Below, piece after piece: positions 52,978 to 61,371 of a stretch of 64,000 nt of DNA. Made by a program: the position numbers and the translations under genes. Every line of letters begins with the position of its first letter. Positions within the stretch are counted from its first letter, which is position 1. The notes under the pieces are model-generated. The model saw nothing but the letters and a program-made list of their open reading frames with translations, ran no database searches and was not told the origin of the DNA. The stretch comes from Paratrimastix pyriformis (lineage: Eukaryota > Preaxostyla > Paratrimastigidae), in the NCBI GenBank assembly GCA_027972325.1, contig JAPMOS010000017.1, positions 62,001 through 126,000 on the forward strand, given 5' to 3'.

Positions 52978-55682
52978 CGAGATGAGGAACGGGCACGACC
53001 CCGCAGCGCACCACCGTATGCGGGCCCGGGGCGAGGATGCGGGCCCCGTGCGGCCTGGGGGGGTGCGGGCGGACCGGTGGGGGCGCAGAGGAGCAGGTTC
53101 TCGTGGCCCTCGAAGGCGGCCTTGTAGAGGCACGACTGGACCTTGTTCAGCGCCAGGACCCCCTTGAAGGCCTCCCGGGACCACTGCGGCATCTCGTCGA
53201 TGCGGATCGTGGGCAGGTCGGCCCCCTTGACCTCCGGGGCCGGGATCTTGATCTCCTCCCAGCCCTGCGCCCCGCCATGCGCCAGTGAAGCCCCCCGACC
53301 AGACGGCAAACCCCACCCCACCCCACCCCACCCAGCTACGGATGAGCAACAGGGCACCGAGGGAGGGAGGAAAGGAGGGGATGGAGGAAAGGAGGGGAGG
53401 AGGAAAGGAGGGGAGGGAGGGGGCTGCAAGGCGAGCGGGGACCTTGTGGGCGATGTTCTCGGCGCCGGGGGGCAGCTGCCACTTCTTGACGGTGAGCTTG
53501 TGGGAGCCCTCCTCGAAGGTGAGCTCCTGCAGGTTGAGGGTGGCGTGGCCCGTGGCGACCTCCTCCTTGTCCACCGCCGCGGCGGCCTTGTGGTGCAGCT
53601 TGCGGCGCTCGAGGGCCTGGGCCTTGGCCAGCTTGGAGACGGCCGACGCGCCCGCGGTGGGGTTCAGCAGCTGCTCGAGCAGGGCCGCGTCCTCGGGGCT
53701 CCCGCTGGCCCGCATCTGCTCCTCCACCCCGCGCCGCTCCTCGTCCGTCTGCGCCTGCCGGTACCGGACGCAGTTCCACACTGCAGCCACCCGCCACCCC
53801 GCCACCGCCACCGCCACCGCCGCCACCACCCACCCCGACCGGGCAAACCATCAGCACAGCTGGACCTCAGCCCCCCGTTGCAGGACCCCGGTAGAGCGGC
53901 CCACGGGGGGGAGAGGGGGGCATTGGTCGCGTCGCGTCGCGGGGCTGTGGGCGTGGCGGGGGGGGCGGGGGCGGGGGCGGGGGCGGGGGGCGGGGGCGGG
54001 GGGGGCGGGGGCGGGGGGGCGGGGGCGGGGGCGGGGGCGGGGGGCGGGGGCGGGGGCGGGGCTGGCGGACCGGTGCGGCGGTTGCGGAGGAGGATCTTGA
54101 CCATGTCGAGGATCTCCCGCTCGAAGCCGCCCAGCATCTGCAGCAGCTGGCTCTCGAGCTCCTTGGGGCCGGCCGGGGAGCCCAGGGCCTGGAGGATGTC
54201 GTCGGCCAGCTTGAGGGTGGCCTGGGGGTCGAGCTTGGTCAGCTTGGCCACCTCGCGCTGGATCCAGAAGGCGTCCAGGGCCAGCGGGTCCAGCCGGTCG
54301 CTGTCCTCCTCCTCATCCAGCCCCTGCGTCCCCCAGGGGCAGGGCAAACAAGTGGCCGATGGATGGGCGGTTGGGAGCACACGCGGGTGGGCGGTGAGTG
54401 GGTGGGGGCACGCACGCACGCGCGCATCTCCCCCAACCCCCCCCCCCCCCTCGCCCCCCGGCCGCCCGGCGGTGCGGCAGACCTGCTGGACGTGGACCTC
54501 CTCGCCCTGGTCGGCGTCGACGCCCTCGTCCTCGTCCTCCTGGTCGGCGGCCTCGTCGTGGACGTCCCGGGTGAAGCCCTCCGCATCGGGGTCCGCGTCG
54601 TCCAGCTCCACCGCCACGCCCTCGTCCTCCAGGACTGCACCCCCACCCCCAACCCCCCCAGGTCCGGCCGGACGCAACCCCCATCCCCCAGCCATCAGCG
54701 CATGCTCCACCCACCAAGGAGAACCACCCGCGGGACCCCGGTGGCGGCGGTGGCGGTGGCGGTGGCGGTGGCGGCGGTGGCGGCGGTGGCGGCGGTGGCG
54801 GCGGTGGCGGTGGCGGCGGTGGCGGTGGCGGCGGGGGGCATGCGGACCGGTCTCGATGCCGCTGGGGCCGGCCGAGGAGGCCGACGGGGCCGCAGCATCG
54901 GCGGAGAAGTCCACGATCTGGCGGCCGAGTGCCGAGAGCCTGTTGAACTTGTCCCCGTCCATCCAGCCGGGGGTCAGCTCGCCGACCATCTTCTGCCGCT
55001 CGGTCTCCTTGAGCTTGTCGTCCTTCAGGATCCGCAGCACCTCCGTCACGGCGTCGCTCAGGGTGTAGTCGTCCACGTCCGTGAAGTGGCTCTGCAGGAA
55101 GTGCCGCAGCTCTTCGTAGGCCTTCTGGGTGGCCGTGGACTTGGGCCTGGGGTCGGGTCGAGGGTGCGACATGAGACCCGTGCGGACATGCCGAGTGGTG
55201 TGGTGAAGGCAAATTCACAGGAGGTGCAAACCTGTAGAAACGATCCCCTTCAACTGCTGTGATCACAGATTCGCCCTTCCTGTGCGAACGGCGAGCCGCA
55301 ACGGGAGCGGCATCCTCATCGACCCTCCTCCGCTGGCGCTTGGCGTCCTCATCTTCAGCTCGGCTGAAGTGATCACAAAAGAGACAATCCGACATGAGTG
55401 GGCGAACTGTGCGCAATCAGCTCGCACGCAAACCGTTTCTGCCGAAGCAATTCTTCGGGCTTTGAGAATGAAACCCGATCACCCATCTTACCGACGCCAT
55501 ACTTGGCGAGGGATTCTGCCTCACCGTTGGCCTCCTGTGTGCGAGAGCGAGCCTCCGGGGCCAGCACCATGTTCTATTCAACGAGCCGGCCGAAGCTCGG
55601 AACAAAAATGATAACATCCCTAACAGACAGGCTGGAAACGGGTCACATTCACGGTCTTATCAAGTCCTCCTTTCGAAGCCAT
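43462..55682 (-). CDS. SNRNP200: Spliceosomal RNA helicase BRR2 (SNRNP200)
   Basis: Exon 1 (55682-55629, [18 protein letters not shown]) joins through an intron (55574-55628, GTCTGT) to [18 protein letters not shown], matching the BRR2 N-terminus. N-cassette: [14 protein letters not shown] split by an intron, [18 protein letters not shown] (about 52490), [45 protein letters not shown], then a Sec63 region. C-cassette (about 49560-45700): [29 protein letters not shown]-terminal Sec63 ends [12 protein letters not shown] and an acidic tail, TGA 43462-43464. BRR2 unwinds U4/U6 to activate the spliceosome. Introns usually start GTCCGC/GTCTGT; one (46213-48874) is 2,662 nt of satellite. At 45317-45320 a run of four C, where five would keep frame between NPNYYNL and GVTHKHL, implies a 1-nt frameshift (base error or real lesion). 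Confidence 0.93.
45010..45100 (+). repeat. (CCGA)n tetranucleotide repeat in BRR2 intron
   Basis: Runs of CCGA/ACCG units lie between the [10 protein letters not shown] exon and the upstream DLTAQ exon. Confidence 0.9.
45540..45680 (+). repeat. GTGGTGCTTTGTGGGAG and GGGCGAGGTG tandem repeats
   Basis: Two adjacent minisatellites, each of 4-6 copies, in one BRR2 intron that starts with minus-strand GTCCGC at about 45688. Confidence 0.85.
46222..48733 (-). repeat. 8-bp satellite (GGCTGTGT/GGCTGTAT), ~310 copies
   Basis: Units read ACAGCCAC or ACAGCCAT on the plus strand, with C/T variants intermixed. A few 6-bp ACAGCC units occur near 46230, 46590, 46630 and 46815. Rare marker units (ACAGACAC, ACAGCCCC) recur together near 47630, 47720, 47980, 48190 and 48265, showing higher-order segmental duplications. 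Because 8 is not a multiple of 3 and no unit makes a stop, all six frames stay open. The long apparent proteins rich in MAVWLYGC or QPHSHTAT are artefacts. Confidence 0.97.
48795..48845 (+). repeat. GAGGAG-rich microsatellite
   Basis: AACAACGAGGAGG and GGA triplets near the 5' splice site of the large BRR2 intron. Confidence 0.8.
50686..50741 (+). repeat. (TCAGG)n pentamer repeat, 11 copies
   Basis: Perfect pentamers in the BRR2 intron before the exon beginning [14 protein letters not shown]. Confidence 0.95.
51489..51598 (+). repeat. GGGAATGGTGCG minisatellite, ~8 copies
   Basis: Short GGGAATGGTGCGG units in the BRR2 intron between FAAGHIQ and [11 protein letters not shown]. Confidence 0.9.
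52033..52083 (+). repeat. (CCACAG)n hexamer repeat
   Basis: About eight CCACAG units in a BRR2 intron. It resembles the 6-bp start of the large 8-bp satellite. Confidence 0.9.
52940..52977 (+). repeat. 38-nt poly-G run in BRR2 intron
   Basis: An unbroken run of 38 G (C on the coding strand) just upstream of the 3' splice site of the intron that splits the Walker A motif APTG/AGKT. Confidence 0.95.
53960..54062 (+). repeat. (GGGGGC)n G-rich hexamer repeat
   Basis: About 100 bp of GGGGGC/GGGGGG units in the BRR2 intron whose 5' site is minus-strand GTCCGC near 54067. Strong G-quadruplex potential on the non-coding strand. Confidence 0.9.
54736..54836 (+). repeat. (GGTGGC/GGC)n repeat
   Basis: GGTGGCGGC units in a BRR2 intron, in the region after the exon ending GPSGIET. 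Confidence 0.9.
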
Positions 55683-56018
55683 GATTGGAGGGAGAGCAAG
55701 CTGAGTTTCTCCTCTCTGGCCCTGGGGATGCTGACCCGAGAGCGAAAAACGATGACAGCTTTGTTCTCCTCACGGAAAGTGCGTTCAACGTTACTCCACT
55801 GCGTACATGTCACCCCACATATTTGCATACTGATTTTGTGGGAGATGGTTCTGTTTTTCGGTTGGCAATCTCTTCGAATTGGAACGCATGGGAGCCGGAT
55901 CGCAAAAGTGGGGTGGGATGGGATGGATGGATGATGGGAGACTTTTACCCTCTACGAAAGAGAAGGAAAACGATAGGTACAAAAGAAAAACACAAAAACC
56001 AAGACAGAAGCCCGCCAC
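55683..56018. promoter_or_regulatory. Spacer between PHD gene stop and BRR2 start
   Basis: 336 bp, AT-richer, between two minus-strand genes. It must include the BRR2 promoter. No motif or RNA gene was recognised. Confidence 0.5.
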
Positions 56019-56379
56019 TCACCGGCCCTGGGGCGGTTGTGGGGTCGTGGGGGTTGGCTGAAGGGTGGCGGAGGGGGTCGGTAGGCCGCCAAAGACGAAC
56101 CGTCCCCGGGTGGGGAACCCCTGGGCGGTGGGGAAGCCCACCATGCGCCGGTCGCCCATGGTGAAGGTCATGTAGGCCATGGCCGGGGGCGACGAGGCCG
56201 AAGGCAGCTGCATGAGCATGTTGCCCTGGCCCCCCTGCATCAAGAAGGGGGTGCCCATCATCACCGGGACCGCAGCCATGCGGGTGCCGGGGAGCATCCC
56301 TACTCGACCCATGACGTTGCTTGGGCTAGGCGAGAAGGCCGGTGTGAATTTGGACTGCTGGGTCTGTTGTTGTTGCTGC

Positions 56380-56411
<32 letters not shown>

Positions 56412-57560
56412 TTGTTGTTGCTGCTGCTGCTGCTGCTGCTGTTGCTGTTGTTGCTGTTGTTGCTGTTGCTGCTGCTGTTGCTGCAGGACCTGCTGCTGCT
56501 GAAGGTAGGACCGGGTGGGAGCGAGGGGAGGGGCAGCGAGGGCAGTGGAGGTTGGGGCGGGGGCCAGGGTGGTCTGAGGGAGAGGAGAAGGTGCGGGAGC
56601 GGGGACAGATGCAGATGCAGAGGCAGGGATCGGGGCAGAGGCAGGGGCGGAAAGGGCAGGAAGAAGAGTGCCAGCAGTTGGGTTCCTGAGATGAGGTGGG
56701 GGCGGCGGTGGAGCCGCAGAGGGTGGTGGGGCGGTTGCGGCCGGTGCTGTGGACAGGAGGGATGGTTGCTGTGGGGAGCCAGCGGGAGGTGGCGCGGAGA
56801 CTGCGGACACTCGCTGGTAGAGGGCGGCCAGCAGGAGGCTGCCGAGATCGTTCTGGGTCTGGGTCTGGGCCTGGCCGGGTGGCGGAAACTGCAGCGACGG
56901 GAATTGGGGCAGCTGGAGGGTGGCCGGCTGCGCCGACGGAGGGGGTGTGGCTATGATGGTGGCAGCAGGCGTGGATGCTTGTGGTTGCGCCTGCTCTGGT
57001 GCCTGTGCTGGCAAAGGGGACGGTGCCCCAGGGGCAGCTTGCTGTGGGGTTGTGGGATTGGCCTGCCGTTGGCCGGTGACTCCCAATAAAATGGCTGCAA
57101 TGGAACAAGATGTTTTGAAAACAAGCTCCGCATCAATACTGGGCACCGCCGGGACGCTGGGAGGGGGGGCTTCAGAATGGTGATGATGTCGTCGACGGGC
57201 TCGTTTTGCTTTGTGGTTGTCACCGTCCTCGCCGTCTCCATTTTGGCGAGTTGTGGATCCATCCTCAAATTCTTTTTCGAGTTCTTCCTCCTCCTCTTCG
57301 CAGCGTGGGCAGACGAAGCTCTTCGCGACTTTGGCTAATTTGACACTGACTCCGACACATTTGCAATGATACCTATGCATAGTAGCGGAAACAATGATCG
57401 AGAGGTTGGTAAATGGAAAGGCCGGAGGTGACCATTGATTGCACCGATCACAACAGATCATTGTCCCTTTCTCTGGGCCACCGCAGATACAATAAGATTT
57501 AGGATCGAATTCCTTTGCATCCTCCTGGGTCTGCACAGAATTCGTATTTGTTTCGTCCAC
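56019..57560 (-). CDS. PHD-finger protein with polyglutamine tract (5' end unresolved)
   Basis: A PHD zinc finger lies near the start: YCICGG...MICCDRCNQW, joined through an intron (57373-57432, GTCACC...AG) to YHCKCVGV and FVCPRC, giving C-x-C, C-x2-C, H-x2-C and C-x2-C. PHD fingers commonly read histone H3 tails. A Glu-rich segment, a His run (RRRHHHHS) and a long Pro/Ala/Gln-rich region follow. A polyQ tract of about 40 residues with mixed CAG/CAA codons sits at about 56364-56484. The tail ends TPQPPQGR-TGA. No in-frame ATG precedes the finger inside this exon; position 57560 is a GTG with an in-frame stop just upstream. The true start therefore lies in an upstream exon, perhaps inside or beyond the adjacent pogo-like element. 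Confidence 0.75.
56364..56484 (-). repeat. PolyQ-encoding CAG/CAA tract
   Basis: About 40 consecutive Gln codons with CAA interruptions, which usually slow expansion. The tract is coding. Confidence 0.95.
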
Positions 57561-57619
57561 TTTTCAAAGCCTCTGAAAAAATGTGCAACTCAACCCTGGT
57601 TGATGAAGGGTTGCAAGAA

Positions 57620-57666
57620 AGCTGGTGTCCAAAACCCGGCAAGGTACCCAAAACCCGGCATATGGC
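57620..57666 (+). repeat. Left terminal inverted repeat of pogo-like element
   Basis: Starts AGCTGGTGTCCAAAACCC and ends TATGGC. The ATG within this last motif (57662) is the likely transposase start codon. Confidence 0.85.
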
Positions 57667-59873
57667 AGCGCAGGCAGATGAAAACCCGCGGCATCTCACT
57701 GGTGCGAAGCTTCTGGACCTTATGAAAAGCGAGGAGTTCGTGGGGAAGCCTCCCGCCTACGTTGCCGTCAAAATTTTCCCTCGGTATGACATCTCCCAAC
57801 ATGCGCTATGCGATCTGGTGTGTTTCCTCCTTTATTGCTCCTCTGATTCCTTTAGTTCGACATTACGCATCAGCAATTTAACCGAGCCAAGGAAGCTATT
57901 GACAATGGACGACCCGTGGGGAAGAATGGCCGGCCAGAATCAGTGGTTCCCGAAGATGTCGGATTTGCCATCGATGTCGTTCAAAAAGCTACGAAGAAGG
58001 GCTCGACCACCGGTCAGCCGCATCCCAGTGTACGGCCGTCACCAGATCAAAAAACTCCTACAGCGGATCAAAGCACAGCACGCCTACGGACGCCGAATCG
58101 AACCAGTCCGTGGGTATGGGGGGAGGGGGGGGGAGGAGGGAGGGGGAGGAGGGAGGAGGAGGAGGGGGGAGGGAGGGAGGGGGAGGAGCGGAGGAGGCGA
58201 GTCTTGTCCACAGTCGCCATCTGTCACACGCACACACATTCCCCCTGCCGCCTCTCCATCTCCGCCCATAGGTGCGGAGGATTGATCGAACCGTGGTCCA
58301 GGCGTTTTTCAAGTTGCTCCGCGACAACAAGATCGAGGAGATCGATCGCCGCCTTTTGTTCAACTTTGACGAAACGATGTTATCACCCAAGCAGATGAAC
58401 CGATACAAAGTCATCTCTTTCGGCAACAAACGTCGCCCGACAAGCGACGATTTAGCCAAAACTCCGCACTGTACCGTGATCGCGGTAACCTCAGCCGCAG
58501 GGGGGATGCTGCGACCCCACCTCACATTTTCGAACATCATTTACCTGCCCGAAAAACTTCCCGAGCCTGTGGCGGAGCTGTTCGATTTTTCCAGTCCGTA
58601 CCCTCGATCGAATCCTTCATCTTTGACGTCGTAGGCACGGCGAGTGGGTGGACCGACACGGCCCTCTTGCACGAATACTTTGAGAGAACGTTTATCCCTC
58701 ACGTCCAAGCCGTGCGCGCCAAGATCGGCACAGACAAGCGCGCGATGTTGATTTGTGACGGTGCATCTACTCACCGGGTCGGTCCCTGCCTTGCCGACTC
58801 CATTCACCCCAAGTTTCTAGGGACTCAAGGAATTGCTGGCGCCCGCTGGTATCGACGTTATCTGTCTGCCGCCCCATTCTTCAACTGTGTTGCAGCCACT
58901 GGACTTGGCTGTATTCGGAGCCTTCAAGGTCTGCCAACTCCCCCACGCACAACCCACAAAACCCGCCCCACCCACCACCCCACCCCACTCCCACCCCTAC
59001 ACGCGCACACAAACACGCACATGCACGCACGGCAGGGGAAGGCGCTACACCTCCTGAAGACCATGAAACTCGCGGAGTGCAAAACGGTGACGGAGCGGGA
59101 TAACTTGCTTTTGGTTTGCCATGATGCCTGGCTCGCAGCAAAGGGCACACTGACCAATTTGAATGGCTGGGCCAAGTCTGTGCACCTCCTTTTCTTTTTG
59201 TTCTGATTATTCTCCCAGGAGTGGAATTTCGCCTTTCGACCCCGAGGCACCGCTCCGGAACCCATGCGTTGTGTCGCGCTCGCTCCCTTCCCCACCTGTT
59301 GTCGTTTCGAAAAGGGGGCCTCAAACCCGCATTCGCGGGAAGGTGCTCACGCCCACCCCGGAGGTTGTGACCCTGCCGGACTCTTCGAACTCGGACTCCC
59401 CCGACTCCAATCCGCCATGGGACGCGTCCTGGTGTCCACCACCGTCTTGGATGCCGCCACCCTCATGGGTGCCACCCAAGGAGTGGTGCCCGCCCCCCAG
59501 CTGGATTCCTCCGGCCGACTGGCTACCACCAGTGGGCTGGACGCATCCGCACTTTCGTTGCCCCCCCACACCTGTCTTCTCGTCCACCCCGACCGGCTAT
59601 CCGTTGGCGTTTCAGGCGACACCTATGCGCGCACCAGCCCCCCGCGCACCGCCAACCCCTTTCATCATGGTCCCCTCCCCTGCCCAGGCCCACTTAATGT
59701 GGCGGCAGTTCCCCACTCCGGCCACTCCCCGGCCGATGCCCGGGCCCGCCCCGTGGATGGACCCACTTCAGTCGCCGCCACCCTCTCCCAGTGTCAGAAT
59801 CACACCTTTGGGAATGGCGCCTCAATTGCTGGGTGGACAGGGTTTTGCTGGGCAAAAACATGCGAGAGGGTAA
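57662..59873 (+). CDS. pogo-like DDE_1 transposase with host-type introns and Trp/Pro-rich tail
   Basis: ATG at 57662 (MAAQADENPRHLTGAKLLDL) begins inside the left inverted repeat. N-terminal helices continue across an intron (57818-57855) to FDITHQQFNRAKEAIDNGR. After an intron starting GTCCGT (about 58108) comes VRRIDRTVVQAFFKLLRDN. The catalytic triad reads LFNFDETM (D1), LICDGASTH (D2) and LPPHSSTVLQPLDLAVFG (D3), the classic pogo/Tigger DDE_1 layout. Introns at GTCCGT (after FDFSS), GTCGGT (after ASTHR), GTCTGC (after FGAFK) and GTCTGT (after NGWAK) restore one frame to the TAA at 59871-59873. The C-terminal tail repeats W-C-P-P-P-S-W-like motifs near 59410-59560. Host-like introns in a transposase are unusual and could mean domestication. 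The exact joins in the N-terminal third are uncertain. Confidence 0.8.
58118..58200 (+). repeat. GGAGG purine tract in transposase intron
   Basis: About 80 bp of GGAGG/GGGA units within the intron that begins GTCCGTGGG. Confidence 0.85.
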
Positions 59874-60052
59874 ATTGAGCGTTTTCGTTGTTCTTTTGGT
59901 GTTTTCTTTGGGAGAGCCTTCTCAATGCATGAATGCCGCCTCATCGATCGCTTCCGGGCCGGAAAAAAACAACAGCACACTCAAAGGTTGTCAAGTGGGC
60001 CATAATATGGTGCGAAAACGCTCGAAAACTCGAAAAACTCCGCACGAGTTTC
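59874..60052. other. 3' part of pogo-like element
   Basis: AT-richer sequence between the transposase stop and the right inverted repeat; likely a 3' UTR. Confidence 0.6.
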
Positions 60053-60099
60053 GCCATACGCCGGGTTTTGGGTACCCTGCCGGGTTTTGGACACCAGCT
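60053..60099 (-). repeat. Right terminal inverted repeat of pogo-like element
   Basis: Reverse complement matches 57620-57666 at 45 of 47 positions. Confidence 0.85.
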
Positions 60100-60178
60100 C
60101 GATGACGCCGCGTCCCACTCTCTTGGATCTCCCCGATTTGACGAGCGAACAATGTATAGAAGAGAAACGCTGTTTTTC

Positions 60179-60194
60179 GGGGGGGGGGGGGGGG
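60179..60194 (+). repeat. Poly-G run
   Basis: About 16 G just beyond the phosphatase stop codon. Confidence 0.9.
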
Positions 60195-60198
60195 ATGC

Positions 60199-61257
60199 CT
60201 ACCAGGCCTTGGAGACGACACCAACCTGGGGGAAGTGAAAAATTGCCGCGAAGCACAAGAAAAAGTGACGAACCTTGTCCCACATATCGGGGGTCCAGTT
60301 CATGATCTTAACTGAGAACTTGCCGTCGTGATACTCAATCACATTGACGCTAAAGGTGACAGACGAGTGTAGCACATGGGTTGACGGAAACGCTCGAAGG
60401 CTCACAGACCATCCAGGTTCCTGGCCCAGCTGCCAGTAGAAGGACTTCGGGGCTCCCATGAGGTCGCACAGGACGGCCCGGGTGCAGATTTGATGGGTAA
60501 CTACCGGACCAGAGGGGGCATGGTGATGGGAATGTGACGAAGGGACACACATGGGAACAGACTCACTGCAACCTGCTGCCCGGGGAACTGCTCCACCAGC
60601 CGGAGGAGCGACGCCCGGAAGCGCTGAGAAAGACCGTCCAGAGTTTCGCCATCGAACTGGGCCTGGTCGATGTGCTCGCGGAACATCTATTCATGGCGAG
60701 ATGGGTCAGGTGGGCGAGGCGGAGAGCTGACCTTGTATCCCTGAGGGTCGGAAATAGCAATCTCTTCGGTCGTGTGGCCTTCCCACTGGAAAAGAGAAAA
60801 TAAAAAGCGGCGAAAGACGGTAAGAAAAATGGCTCGAAGAAAGACACAGACAGGGCCATAGTTCGCGCTCGTGTAGCCATCGTCGATTGTGACGTAGGGG
60901 GCAGCGGGGTGATACATATCAGCGGGCGCAGGAACTGGGGGACTCTGCTTGGCCAGGTGGGGAGCGGCGATAATGTTCGCTGTTTCCACAGCGCGAGGGA
61001 GGGGGGAACAAGCAACATGGGCAATGGGTTTTGCAGCGAGCAAATCAGCAACGCTCTGGGCCTGCCGACGGCCCAGATCAGAAAGGGGAACAGTGCTCTT
61101 CCCGCGGAAGCGCGAGCCCTCGTTAAAAGCAGTCGATCCATGTCTGAACAACGAGTGAATGAGTCGGTGCTGAAGTTGTTTACAATATCCAGTCGGACCG
61201 AATCAGATAGATGACGGTGGGCCCACGAGAAACAGGAGCAGGAGCAGGGGCGGACAT
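60199..61257 (-). CDS. Histidine phosphatase superfamily protein (phosphoglycerate mutase-like)
   Basis: Seven exons: 61257-61199, 61143-60852, 60785-60732, 60686-60563, 60500-60410, 60349-60274, 60225-60199 (723 nt, 240 residues, TAG). Introns of 45-66 nt begin GTCCGA, GTCTGT, GTCAGC, GTCTGT, GTCTGT and GTTCGT. The first intron splits the catalytic motif, giving TVIYLIRHGSTAFNEG. The phospho-accepting His is followed by PLSDLGRRQAQ, VACSPLPRAVETANII and NYGPWEGHTTEEI. The second catalytic His is in VAVITHQICTRAVLCDLMG. The fold fits cofactor-dependent PGM-like phosphatases of branch 1 (fructose-2,6-bisphosphatase or broad-specificity types). The substrate cannot be told from the sequence. 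Its ATG is 114 bp from the divergent RING gene. Confidence 0.9.
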
Positions 61258-61371
61258 CTGTGCAAACGATGAACGGAAGTCGGCTTTGTGCCTATCACCG
61301 GTTCGGGATGCATCGCGTCAAGTCAAGATTCACGTCGTTAGGGGCCCCCTGGTCCACAAGAACTTCTTTTC
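61258..61371. promoter_or_regulatory. 114-bp divergent promoter region, phosphatase / RING gene
   Basis: A short spacer between two head-to-head start codons. No motif was recognised. Confidence 0.5.

Larger units (their letters stand above)
57620..60099 (+). mobile_element. pogo/Tigger-like DNA transposon, apparently complete
   Basis: A 2,480-bp element is bounded by 47-bp inverted repeats that differ at only 2 positions and encloses one DDD transposase gene. Each terminal repeat contains the block CCAAAACCCGGC twice. No TA target duplication is evident at the edges I chose. High repeat identity and an open, splice-consistent gene suggest a recent or still functional copy. Confidence 0.8.

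Noticed and set aside
56179-57089. Poly-Cys and poly-Leu plus-strand proteins
   Set aside because: Antisense reading of the CAG/CAA tract in the PHD gene.
60501-60562. GTGAGT as a canonical 5' splice site in the phosphatase gene
   Set aside because: Using it breaks the frame. The site four bases on (GTCTGT at 60562) gives VAVITHQICTRA and a full 240-residue protein.
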